From NCBI GenBank assembly GCA_023459915.1, contig JAEWSN010000095.1:1-23185 (forward strand): a stretch of 23,185 bases of DNA, written 5' to 3'. This document shows, piece after piece, positions 1 through 6,863 of the stretch. The notes beneath the pieces are model-generated. The model saw nothing but the letters and a program-made list of their open reading frames with translations, ran no database searches and was not told the origin of the DNA. The first letter of the stretch is position 1. Each line of letters begins with the position of its first letter. Origin of the DNA: Bacillota bacterium. Lineage in GTDB: Bacteria; Bacillota; Clostridia; DSM-8532. The position numbers were made by a program, and so were the translations under genes.

Positions 1-1632
1 GTCAACAGCGAAACCCATGCCGCGCTGCACGCCAAGGCGTTGCAGGTGCGGGCGGAATATGTGGTGGCGGTCCGCGGCACCCTGGCCGCCCGGGATGCCG
101 ACGCGGTCAACCCCAACATGGCCACGGGCGCCTGGGAGCTGGTCGCGGAGGAGTTCCGCATTCTCTCGAAGGCCGAAACCCCGCCCTTCCACATCGAGGA
201 CAACACCAACGCCAATGAGGTGCTGCGCCTGAAGCACCGGTATCTCGATCTGCGTCGTCCCGACATGCAGAAAAACCTGATGCTGCGTCACCGCCTCGCC
301 AAATGTGCGCGGGATCATTTCAATGACGCGGGCTTTTTGGAAATCGAGACGCCCATGCTCACCAAGAGCACCCCTGAAGGTGCACGCGACTATCTTGTGC
401 CCAGCCGGGTTCAGCCGGGCAAATTCTTCGCGCTGCCCCAGTCGCCGCAGCTGTTCAAGCAGCTGCTGATGGTTTCCGGCTTTGACCGGTACATGCAAAT
501 CACAAAATGCTTCCGGGATGAGGATTTGCGTGCCGACCGGCAGCCGGAGTTCACGCAGATCGACCTGGAAATGGCCTTTGTGGATGTCGATGATGTCATC
601 GCGGTCAATGAAGCCTTCCTGCAGCGCGCGTTCCGCGAGGTGCTGGGGGTGGAGGTGGCGGTCCCCTTCAAGCGCATTCCCTATGTGGAAGCCATGTCCC
701 GCTACGGTTCCGACAAGCCGGACACCCGTTTCGGCATGGAGCTGGTGGATTGCTCGGATCTCGTGGGCACCATGTCCTTCAAGGTGTTCTCCGACGCGGT
801 GGAGGCCGGCGGCAGCGTGCGGGCCATCAACGCCAGCCAATGCGCGGGATCCTATTCCCGCAAGGAAATTGATGCCCTGGGCGAGGTGGCCAAAACCTAC
901 AAGGCCAAGGGGCTGGCCTGGATTGTGCTGGAGGCGGAAGGATTCCGCTCCTCCTTCTCCAAATTTGTCACGGACGAGGCGCTTGAGGCCTTCAAGTCCC
1001 GGTTGGGCGCCGTGCCCGGCGATCTGCTGCTGTTTGTGGCGGACAAGGACGAGGTGGTCTTTGACGCGTTGGGGCATCTGCGCCTTGCCATTGCCGAAAA
1101 GATGGGGCTGCTCAAGCCCAACACCTGGGATTTGCTGTGGGTGACTGAATTCCCGCTGCTCGAACGCGATGAGGAGGCAGGCCGCTGGGTGGCCAAGCAC
1201 CACCCCTTCACCGCGCCCATGGATGAGGATTTGCAGTACCTTGCCACAGAACCGGGCCGTGTCCGCGCCAAGGCCTACGACATCGTGCTCAACGGCGTGG
1301 AGCTCGGCGGCGGCAGCATCCGCATCCATGACCAGGAGTTGCAGCAGCTCATGTTCCGCACCATCGGGTTCACCGAGGAACAGGCCAACCTGCGGTTCGG
1401 CTTCCTGCTCGACGCGTTCCGCTATGGCACGCCACCGCATGGCGGGCTGGCCTTCGGACTCGACCGCATCGCCATGCTGATGCTTGGAACCGACAGCATC
1501 CGTGACGTCATTGCGTTCCCGAAGGTGCAGACGGCCTCGTGTCTGATGACTGGCGCGCCGGATGTGGTGGACGACAAGCAGCTCGCCGAACTGCAGATTG
1601 CGTCGCTTCGGTCCGTCGAGGAAGTCGAATGA
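1..1632 (+). CDS. aspS: Aspartyl-tRNA synthetase, 5' truncated by window edge
   Basis: Charges tRNA(Asp) with aspartate in the cytosol; class II aminoacyl-tRNA synthetase. The frame is open from base 1 to the TGA at 1630-1632, giving 543 residues. Bacterial AspRS is usually about 590, so roughly 50-65 N-terminal residues of the OB-fold anticodon-binding domain lie outside the window. Seen: motif 1 region RYLDLRRPDMQ (about 238-270), motif 2 FRDEDLRADRQPEFTQIDLE (about 511-570), a central GAD-type insertion, HHPFTAP (about 1198) and motif 3 GLAFGLDRIAML (about 1444-1480). The GAD insertion and overall length mark the bacterial rather than archaeal type. The stop overlaps the lepB start (ATGA). 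Whether it is discriminating or also charges tRNA(Asn) cannot be decided here. Confidence 0.97.
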   Translation, partial: VNSETHAALHAKALQVRAEYVVAVRGTLAARDADAVNPNMATGAWELVAEEFRILSKAETPPFHIEDNTNANEVLRLKHRYLDLRRPDMQKNLMLRHRLAKCARDHFNDAGFLEIETPMLTKSTPEGARDYLVPSRVQPGKFFALPQSPQLFKQLLMVSGFDRYMQITKCFRDEDLRADRQPEFTQIDLEMAFVDVDDVIAVNEAFLQRAFREVLGVEVAVPFKRIPYVEAMSRYGSDKPDTRFGMELVDCSDLVGTMSFKVFSDAVEAGGSVRAINASQCAGSYSRKEIDALGEVAKTYKAKGLAWIVLEAEGFRSSFSKFVTDEALEAFKSRLGAVPGDLLLFVADKDEVVFDALGHLRLAIAEKMGLLKPNTWDLLWVTEFPLLERDEEAGRWVAKHHPFTAPMDEDLQYLATEPGRVRAKAYDIVLNGVELGGGSIRIHDQELQQLMFRTIGFTEEQANLRFGFLLDAFRYGTPPHGGLAFGLDRIAMLMLGTDSIRDVIAFPKVQTASCLMTGAPDVVDDKQLAELQIASLRSVEEVE

Positions 1633-2219
1633 GCGCCCGCCGCTTTTTTCACCCTGCGAAAGAAGAGGATGTGCCGGAAAAGACCCTGAAACAGGAAGTG
1701 CTTGAATGGGTGGTTTATCTGTCCGTTTCGGTGATCCTTGCGCTGCTGATTGTTCATTTTCTCGGCCGTTTCACGGTTGTGGACGGGCATTCCATGCAGC
1801 CCACCCTTCAGAACCGGAATGTGGTGATTGTGGAGAGTCTTTCGCTGCGGCTGTCCGGCGTTCAAAACGGGGACATCGTGGTGATGAAAATCCCCGAACT
1901 GCTTGGCGGCAACCGAACCTATGCCATCAAGCGGGTCATCGCGCGGGAGGGACAGCGGGTGCGCATTGCCGACGGTGTGGTGCAGGTCGATGGCGTGCCG
2001 CTGTCAGAGCCATATGTCAACGGGGTGGCAACCCTGGCCGAGGGGTCGTTGTATCAGGACATGGAGGTTCCCCCGGATTGCGTCTATGTGCTCGGGGACA
2101 ACCGCAATCCGGATAAAAGCAGGGATTCCAGGGTATTTGGCGTTGTCAGCGAGGAACGCATCATCGGCAAGGCGTTTGTCCGGCTGTTTCCCTTCAGCCG
2201 GATTGGATTGGTGCGGTAG
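1629..2219 (+). CDS. lepB: Signal peptidase I
   Basis: Membrane-bound serine protease that removes signal peptides from exported proteins on the outer face of the membrane; 196 residues, normal for short Gram-positive type I enzymes. Seen: one N-terminal membrane segment (residues about 27-45), the catalytic serine in GHSMQPTL (Ser55), the general-base lysine in YAIKRVIA (Lys101), and the box E motif GDNRNPDKSRDSR (about 156-168). I chose the ATG at 1629 because it overlaps the aspS stop as ATGA and is preceded by GAGGAAG four bases upstream. An upstream in-frame extension to 1539 would run inside aspS and is unlikely. It is translationally coupled to aspS and followed by a strong terminator, so aspS-lepB probably ends a transcription unit. 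Confidence 0.96.
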   Translation: MSARRFFHPAKEEDVPEKTLKQEVLEWVVYLSVSVILALLIVHFLGRFTVVDGHSMQPTLQNRNVVIVESLSLRLSGVQNGDIVVMKIPELLGGNRTYAIKRVIAREGQRVRIADGVVQVDGVPLSEPYVNGVATLAEGSLYQDMEVPPDCVYVLGDNRNPDKSRDSRVFGVVSEERIIGKAFVRLFPFSRIGLVR

Positions 2220-2247
2220 CCGGCGGCCATTTGTTGCTGTCCGGTAC

Positions 2248-2288
2248 AGAGGGAGCCGCTTCCGCGTGGGAGAGGCTCTCTCTTTTTG
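2248..2288 (+). terminator. Intrinsic terminator after lepB
   Basis: A 10-bp stem (AGAGGGAGCC at 2248-2257 with GGCTCTCTCT at 2274-2283, one G-U pair) closes a 16-base loop and runs directly into a T tract (2283-2287). It lies 28 bases after the lepB stop. Confidence 0.85.
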
Positions 2289-2339
2289 TATCGCCACACA
2301 TAAATATGATAAAAAACATAGGAAAACAATTAAATAGAC

Positions 2340-2368
2340 TTGTCTTTCCCGACTGTTTCGGATATAAT
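2340..2368 (+). promoter_or_regulatory. Sigma-A promoter of metA
   Basis: TTGTCT (2340-2345), a 17-base spacer and a perfect TATAAT (2363-2368) lie 52 bases before the metA start, just downstream of an AT-rich stretch. The predicted leader is only about 45 bases, too short for an S-box or T-box riboswitch. A 13-base element with 4-bp inverted arms, CCGACTGTTTCGG (2349-2361), fills the spacer and could be an operator. Confidence 0.8.
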
Positions 2369-2389
2369 TCTGACAAGAATCAGTGGAGT

Positions 2390-2407
2390 AACAGGGAATC
2401 TCCTGTT
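2390..2407 (+). promoter_or_regulatory. Small hairpin next to the metA ribosome binding site
   Basis: AACAGG (2390-2395) pairs with CCTGTT (2402-2407) around a 6-base loop. The stem ends two bases before the GGAGG (2410-2414) that serves the metA ATG at 2421. It could modestly affect translation or mRNA stability. There is no U tract, so it is not a terminator. Function is inferred only. Confidence 0.35.
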
Positions 2408-2420
2408 GCGGAGGTACAGC

Positions 2421-3338
2421 ATGCCCATCAATATCCCCGACAACCTGCCGGCCAGGGAAACGCTGACTGGCGAGAACATCTTTGTCATGACCAAGGAACG
2501 CGCGGAGCATCAGGATGTCCGTCCGCTGCGCATTGCCATATTGAACCTCATGCCCACCAAAATCGTCACGGAAACCCAGATTTTGCGGCTGATCGGCAAC
2601 ACGCCGATACAGATGGATGTGGTGCTGCTCCATCCGGAATCCTATCAGTCCCGAAATACGCCTACAGCGCACCTTGATGCGTTTTACCGCACGTTCTCCG
2701 AGGTTCGCCATGAGAAATTTGACGGACTGGTCATCACCGGTGCCCCTGTGGAACAACTGGATTTCGAACAGGTCGACTATTGGCCGGAGCTGGTGGAAAT
2801 CATGGACTGGAGCGTGCATCACGTTTTCTCCACCTTTCATGTCTGCTGGGGCGCGCAGGCAGGACTATACCACCATTACGGCGTGCCGAAGCACCCCCTG
2901 CCGGAGAAGATGTTCGGCGTGTTTCCCCATACCCACGCGCGCAGAGGGGTGAAGCTGCTGCAGGGGCTGGACGACGAATTTCATGTGCCGCATTCCCGGC
3001 ACACCGAAACCCGGCGGGAGGACATCCTGCAGGTGCCCGCGCTCGACATTCTTTCCGAATCCCCCGAGTCCGGCGTGTTTCTGGTGCAGGCCATGAATGG
3101 CCGGCAGATATTTGCGACCGGGCATGTGGAATATGACGCGGTGACACTGAAATCCGAGTACGACCGGGATGTGGCCAGGGGCCTGGACGTGGCGGTCCCA
3201 AAACACTATTATCCCGGGGACAATCCGGCGATGGAACCGGTGGTGCGCTGGCGTTCCACCGCCAACCTGCTGTTCGGGAACTGGATCAACTATTATGTGT
3301 ATCAGGAGACCCCTTACGATTTGAATCAGCTCGCCTGA
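2421..3338 (+). CDS. metA: Homoserine O-acetyltransferase (MetA family)
   Basis: Acylates homoserine, the committed step of methionine synthesis; 305 residues, the usual family length. Seen: catalytic Cys142 in FHVCWGAQA, and His235 and Glu237 in GHVEYD, all at the family's standard numbering. Residue 111 (ITGAPVEQLDF) is Glu. In studied MetA proteins Glu111 goes with acetyl-CoA and Gly111 with succinyl-CoA, so I predict O-acetylhomoserine as product, the substrate of the MetY encoded downstream. The ATG at 2421 has GGAGG (2410-2414) six bases upstream; upstream in-frame ATGs such as 2340 overlap the promoter. It is first in the probable unit metA-rrf2-rrf2-metY, with its own sigma-A promoter. 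Confidence 0.96.
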   Translation: MPINIPDNLPARETLTGENIFVMTKERAEHQDVRPLRIAILNLMPTKIVTETQILRLIGNTPIQMDVVLLHPESYQSRNTPTAHLDAFYRTFSEVRHEKFDGLVITGAPVEQLDFEQVDYWPELVEIMDWSVHHVFSTFHVCWGAQAGLYHHYGVPKHPLPEKMFGVFPHTHARRGVKLLQGLDDEFHVPHSRHTETRREDILQVPALDILSESPESGVFLVQAMNGRQIFATGHVEYDAVTLKSEYDRDVARGLDVAVPKHYYPGDNPAMEPVVRWRSTANLLFGNWINYYVYQETPYDLNQLA

Positions 3339-3395
3339 GGCAGTCGGCGGCAAGGGGAACACGACAGCGGGTGTGAACACGCGGAGGAATGCGTT

Positions 3396-3845
3396 ATGAA
3401 AATGTCCACAAAAGGCCGGTATGCGCTGGAGGCGGTGGCGGATCTCGCCCTGCACGCCCGGGAAGGAACCGTCAGCATCCGGGCCATCTCCGGCAGACGC
3501 GGCATTTCGGACAACTATCTGGAGCAGATATTCCTCCAGCTGCGAAAAGCGGGGTTGCTCCACAGCGTGAGAGGGCCGCAGGGCGGTTACCGGCTGGCGG
3601 TGGATCCCACGACGCTGACGGCCTGGGACATCGTTTCGATTGTGGAGGAACGGATGTCTCCGGTGCAGTGTCCGGAGCCCGGGGAACCGGGCGAATGCGG
3701 CCGCGGGAACCGATGCGCGTCCCGTGTGGTCTGGGATGGCATGTTCAGGGAGCTCGAGCGCACGCTCCGCCAGGTGACCGTGGCCGATCTCACCGCCGCC
3801 GTGGAGCGGGAGTCCCAGTTGGCGGCCGATGATTACTGCATCTGA
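3396..3845 (+). CDS. Rrf2-family regulator with three-cysteine (Fe-S type) cluster
   Basis: Winged-helix transcription factor of the Rrf2/IscR family; 149 residues. Seen: the family opening MKMSTKGRYALEAV, the recognition region SDNYLEQIFLQLRKAGLL (about 38-55), the wing RGPQGGYRLA (59-68), and three cysteines, Cys92, Cys101 and Cys107. They have CX8CX5C spacing, close to the CX5CX5C set that holds a [2Fe-2S] cluster in IscR. I infer an iron-sulfur or redox sensor. The ATG at 3396 has GGAGG (3383-3387) eight bases upstream. It sits between metA and a second, cysteine-poor Rrf2 gene, so its targets probably include this sulfur-amino-acid unit. It could also control Fe-S assembly genes elsewhere. 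Confidence 0.93.
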   Translation: MKMSTKGRYALEAVADLALHAREGTVSIRAISGRRGISDNYLEQIFLQLRKAGLLHSVRGPQGGYRLAVDPTTLTAWDIVSIVEERMSPVQCPEPGEPGECGRGNRCASRVVWDGMFRELERTLRQVTVADLTAAVERESQLAADDYCI

Positions 3846-3922
3846 CGCCGTACCGGGGTGTTGATTGTTGACGGCGCGCAAGACAGGCGTGCCGGAGGTT
3901 GTTTCCCAGGAAGGGAGGTCCC

Positions 3923-4369
3923 ATGAAGCTTTCCACCAAAGGCCGCTACGGGCTGCGCGCATTGCTGGAGCTGGCCATTCAGGCCGGCAACGGCCACCAG
4001 CCGCTGAATTATGTCGCGGAGCGCCAGGGAATGTCGGTGAGTTATCTGGAGCATCTGTTTTCCCTGATGAAAAAAGCCGGACTGGTCCGCAGCGTCAAGG
4101 GCGCGCAGGGCGGATACATGCTGGCAAGGCCCGCGGACCGAATGCGTGTGGGTGATGTGCTGCGGGCGCTGGAAGGCGAGCTGACGCTGGTGGAGGAAGA
4201 ACCGGGGGAGCACGCCGAAGAGGATATCCTGTCCCGCTGCATCCGGCAGCAGGTATGGGATGTGGTGGACAGACGTCTGAACCGCTATGTGGACAGCATC
4301 ACCCTTGAGGAGCTGATTGAGCTGCAACGGACACGGGAAGGGCTTTCCGAGCCCATGTACTATATTTAG
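3923..4369 (+). CDS. CymR-like Rrf2-family regulator
   Basis: Second Rrf2 winged-helix regulator; 148 residues. Seen: MKLSTKGRYGLRALLELA, YLEHLFSLMKKAGL (41-54) and VKGAQGGYMLARP (58-70). It has a single cysteine (Cys106), so the Fe-S triad of its neighbour is absent. The C-terminus EPMYYI resembles that of Bacillus CymR, the cysteine-metabolism repressor, as I recall it. CymR senses cysteine status through O-acetylserine and CysK; a similar role here fits the flanking metA and metY but is inferred. I chose the ATG at 3923, preceded by AAGGGAGG (3911-3918), over the upstream in-frame ATG at 3899, which lacks a good site. The gap to the preceding Rrf2 gene is 77 bases and to metY 81 bases. Confidence 0.92.
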   Translation: MKLSTKGRYGLRALLELAIQAGNGHQPLNYVAERQGMSVSYLEHLFSLMKKAGLVRSVKGAQGGYMLARPADRMRVGDVLRALEGELTLVEEEPGEHAEEDILSRCIRQQVWDVVDRRLNRYVDSITLEELIELQRTREGLSEPMYYI

Positions 4370-4387
4370 CGCCTTGTCCCGGAACCC

Positions 4388-4412
4388 ACTGTGCGACAGA
4401 CGTTGACACAGT
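4388..4412 (+). promoter_or_regulatory. Inverted repeat upstream of metY, possible operator
   Basis: ACTGTG (4388-4393) and CACAGT (4407-4412) are exact inverted 6-bp arms separated by 13 bases. A perfect TTGACA (4403-4408) overlaps the right arm, but no convincing -10 follows at the right distance. It lies 39 bases before the metY ATG. Binding by a neighbouring Rrf2 protein is only a guess. Confidence 0.35.
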
Positions 4413-4450
4413 TCACCGGAGGGCGGGGCGAACAGCAAGGAGGACAAGTC

Positions 4451-5743
4451 ATGAGCAACAACGCATACCATTTCGACACCCTGGCCGTCCATGCCGGCCA
4501 GACACCGGATCCCACGACCGGCGCCCGCGCGGTGCCGATTTACCAGACCACCTCCTATGTGTTCCGGGATACGGCGCATGCCGCGGATCTGTTCGCGCTC
4601 AAGGAGCCCGGCAACATCTACACCCGCATCATGAATCCCACCACCGATGTGTTCGAACAGCGCATGGCCGCGCTCGAGGGCGGCGTGGGGGCTTTGGCGG
4701 TCGCTTCGGGCTCCGCGGCCATCCATTACGCCATTCTGAACCTGGCGCAGGCGGGAGACGAAATTGTCTCCTCCTCGGCACTCTATGGCGGCACCTTCAA
4801 CCTCTTCAAGCACACCTTCCCGAAAATGGGCATCAACACCCGGTTTGTGGACGCCGACAACCCGGAGAACTATCGCGGGGCCATCACGTCCCGCACCCGG
4901 GCGCTGTATGTGGAGACCATCGGCAATCCCGGCTGCAATGTCGCCGACATCGAAGCCATTGCCGCGGTGGCGCATGAGAACGGCCTGCCGCTGATTGTGG
5001 ACAACACCTTCGGTACCCCGTATCTCATCCAGCCCATCCGCCATGGCGCGGACATCGTGGTGCATTCCGCCACCAAATTCATTGGCGGACATGGCACCTC
5101 CATCGGCGGTGTCATCGTGGATTCGGGCAAGTTCGACTGGGCCGCCTCCGGGCGCTTCGCGGGTCTGACCGAGCCGGACCCGAGCTATCATGGGATCCGT
5201 TACGCGCAGGACATCGGCGCGGCAGCCTATATCGTGAAGCTGCGTGTCACCCTGTTGCGGGATACCGGTGCGGCCATCAGCCCGTTCAACGCCTTCCTGC
5301 TGTTGCAGGGGCTGGAAACCCTGCATTTGCGGGTGGCCCGCCATGTGGAGAACGCCCGCCGCATCGCGGAATTCCTGGCCGCGCATCCCGCGGTGAGCTG
5401 GGTCAACTACCCGAGCCTGCCCGGCAACCGGTACAAGGCGCTGGCAGACAGATATCTGCCCAAAGGCGCGGGCGCCATCTTCACTTTCGGCATCAAGGGA
5501 GGGCTCGAGGCGGGCCGAAAGTTCATCGACAGCCTGCAGATCTTCTCCCTGCTGGCCAATGTGGCAGATGCCAAATCACTGGTGATTCATCCCGCCTCCA
5601 CCACCCACGCGCAGCTGGATGAGGAGAGCCTGGTCATGGCCGGCGTCACGCCGGACATGATCCGCCTTTCTGTCGGCATTGAGGACGCGCGGGATCTCAT
5701 CGAAGATTTGTCCCAGGCGCTGGCGGCCTCGCAACAAAGTTGA
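4451..5743 (+). CDS. metY: O-acetylhomoserine sulfhydrylase (aminocarboxypropyltransferase)
   Basis: PLP enzyme of the Cys/Met metabolism family that converts O-acetylhomoserine and sulfide to homocysteine and acetate; 430 residues, typical for MetY and longer than about 380-residue MetB/MetC proteins. Seen: YTRIMNPTTDVFEQRMAALEGG (57-78), ASGSAAIHYAILNL, YVETIGNPGCNVADI, DNTFGTPYL (184-192) and the PLP lysine in SATKFIGGHG (Lys209), followed by HPASTTHAQLDEE near the C-terminus. The ATG at 4451 has a near-perfect AAGGAGG (4437-4443) seven bases upstream; an in-frame GTG at 4391 is less likely. It is the last gene before the terminator at 5799. With the acetyl-specific MetA it forms a direct sulfhydrylation route to homocysteine. 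Confidence 0.96.
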   Translation: MSNNAYHFDTLAVHAGQTPDPTTGARAVPIYQTTSYVFRDTAHAADLFALKEPGNIYTRIMNPTTDVFEQRMAALEGGVGALAVASGSAAIHYAILNLAQAGDEIVSSSALYGGTFNLFKHTFPKMGINTRFVDADNPENYRGAITSRTRALYVETIGNPGCNVADIEAIAAVAHENGLPLIVDNTFGTPYLIQPIRHGADIVVHSATKFIGGHGTSIGGVIVDSGKFDWAASGRFAGLTEPDPSYHGIRYAQDIGAAAYIVKLRVTLLRDTGAAISPFNAFLLLQGLETLHLRVARHVENARRIAEFLAAHPAVSWVNYPSLPGNRYKALADRYLPKGAGAIFTFGIKGGLEAGRKFIDSLQIFSLLANVADAKSLVIHPASTTHAQLDEESLVMAGVTPDMIRLSVGIEDARDLIEDLSQALAASQQS

Positions 5744-5798
5744 ATGGCGGGCTGTGTCCGCGCCACCCGCCCATGTCTTCCTCCATGAAAACGCTACG

Positions 5799-5842
5799 AA
5801 AACACACCTCCGGCACGCGCGGCGTCCGGGGGTGTGTTTTTT
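5799..5842 (+). terminator. Strong terminator after metY, possibly bidirectional
   Basis: A 15-bp stem with one G-U pair (5799-5813 with 5826-5840) closes a 12-base loop, cacgcgcggcgt. The stem ends in six Ts (5837-5842) and starts with AAAA (5799-5802), so it could work on both strands. It starts 55 bases after the metY stop. Confidence 0.92.
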
Positions 5843-5957
5843 CACCAAGTATGGGAAAATGGAGAGGCAACAGGGGTTCGTGCGTCATTGCGGGCAACAT
5901 CGGACTGACGCATACATACGGCATGTCTCTGCCCCATGCGGCGGAAAGGGTTGCGTG

Positions 5958-6730
5958 ATGGGACGACTGTTCCGGAATGGATTGAAAACCGTCGCGGTGG
6001 TCATGGGCAATATCCGGGGCGGGTTTGTCGAGCGGTGCTGGGAATCGCTGACCGCGTGCGCGCGGGCCAAAAACTGCAATCTGCTCGCCCTGCCGGGAGA
6101 GGTGGATCTTCAGGCCGGAATGACCGCTGCGCGCTGTGACGAGGCACACGCCTTCGCGCGGGCCGGAAATGTCGACGGCGTGGTGGTGCTGGGCAGCAAC
6201 ATCAGGTTGGTGGGATTTGACGACAGCTGCGCGCGGCGCTGGAAAAACAGTTGCCGGATTTGGGTGTTTCGCGGTATCTCCTTTCCCTGTTTGCCTCCCC
6301 GGAAGAGCTGGAACCGGCAGAAAAGCAGCTGTCGCTGTTCGATCGGGTGTCCACGGCAACCTGCTGGTGGACACCTATCCGGGCGCACTGTTCCAGGTGC
6401 TGTCCAATCTGCTGCTCAATTCGGTGATGCATGCCTACCCGGATGGGAGGGCGGGACGGGCTGTCGTTGCCGTCAAGGCGGAAAAGGGATTTGTCCACAT
6501 CCGCTATGAGGATGACGGCGTGGGGGATCCCCGAGCCGGAACGGGAAAAAATCTTCGAACCATTCTATACGACGACCAGGGGGAGGGGCGGCACCGGCAT
6601 CGGCCTGCACATTGTGTACAATGCCGTGACGCAAATGCTGGGCGGCCGCATTTCCTGTTCCGCGGCCGCTTCCGGCGGCGCCCGGTTTGATGTGTGGATT
6701 CGTGCGGAACTTTCCAATCCCGGCATCTGA
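5958..6730 (+). pseudogene. Decayed sensor histidine kinase (sugar-binding-like sensor + HATPase)
   Basis: Remnant of a sensor kinase spread over several frames. From the ATG at 5958, about 85 residues resemble the start of a LacI/periplasmic-binding-like sensor (TVAVVMGNIRGGFVERCW, then NVDGVVVLGSNIRL). From about 6227, another frame reads LPDLGVSRYLLSLFASPEEL, a segment I associate with the end of such sensors. From about 6345, a third frame reads LVDTYPGALFQVLSNLLLNS (N box) and YEDDGVG. At 6522-6526 a run of five Gs shifts the frame once more. From 6527 it reads IPEPEREKIFEPFYTT and GGTGIGLHIVYN (F and G2 boxes) to the stop at 6728-6730. Most of the sensor, and any dimerization domain with the phosphorylated histidine, are gone. 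No intact response regulator lies beside it. The family call is firm for the HATPase part and moderate for the sensor. Confidence 0.8.
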
Positions 6731-6741
6731 TCCGGCGGGGA

Positions 6742-6752
6742 TATGATACAAT
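6742..6752 (+). promoter_or_regulatory. Possible extended -10 promoter upstream of polC
   Basis: TGaTACAAT (6744-6752) is an extended -10 type element; TATGAT (6742-6747) overlaps it. No recognisable -35 is present at 16-18 bases. It lies about 110 bases before the polC start, in the short gap after the kinase remnant, where a promoter is needed because the upstream gene is dead. Confidence 0.35.
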
Positions 6753-6849
6753 ATCCTTGGTCTTGCGTCACCGCAAACCACCATATCTTGTTGCCATCCT
6801 TGCGGCGTCCGGTTTCTGGCAGCAGACGCCGCGGAAACCATGGAATGGG

Positions 6850-6855
6850 AAGGGA
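6850..6855 (+). promoter_or_regulatory. Ribosome binding site that fixes a GTG start for polC
   Basis: AAGGGA lies eight bases before the GTG at 6864. The in-frame ATG at 6840 has no purine-rich site at a workable distance (it follows gccgcggaaacc), so the GTG is the better start. Confidence 0.6.
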
Positions 6856-6863
6856 CGTGCCCA

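Noticed and set aside
2369..2420. SAM (S-box) riboswitch before metA
   Set aside because: The leader is only about 45 bases and contains a single small hairpin without a terminator.
3846..3876. CGCCGT/ACGGCG hairpin between the two Rrf2 genes as a terminator
   Set aside because: Only a 6-bp stem with a 19-base loop and no T tract.
4403..4408. TTGACA before metY as part of a full promoter
   Set aside because: No acceptable -10 lies 15-19 bases downstream; the following sequence is GC-rich.
6840..6863. ATG at 6840 as the polC start
   Set aside because: No Shine-Dalgarno sequence precedes it, whereas AAGGGA is eight bases before the GTG at 6864.
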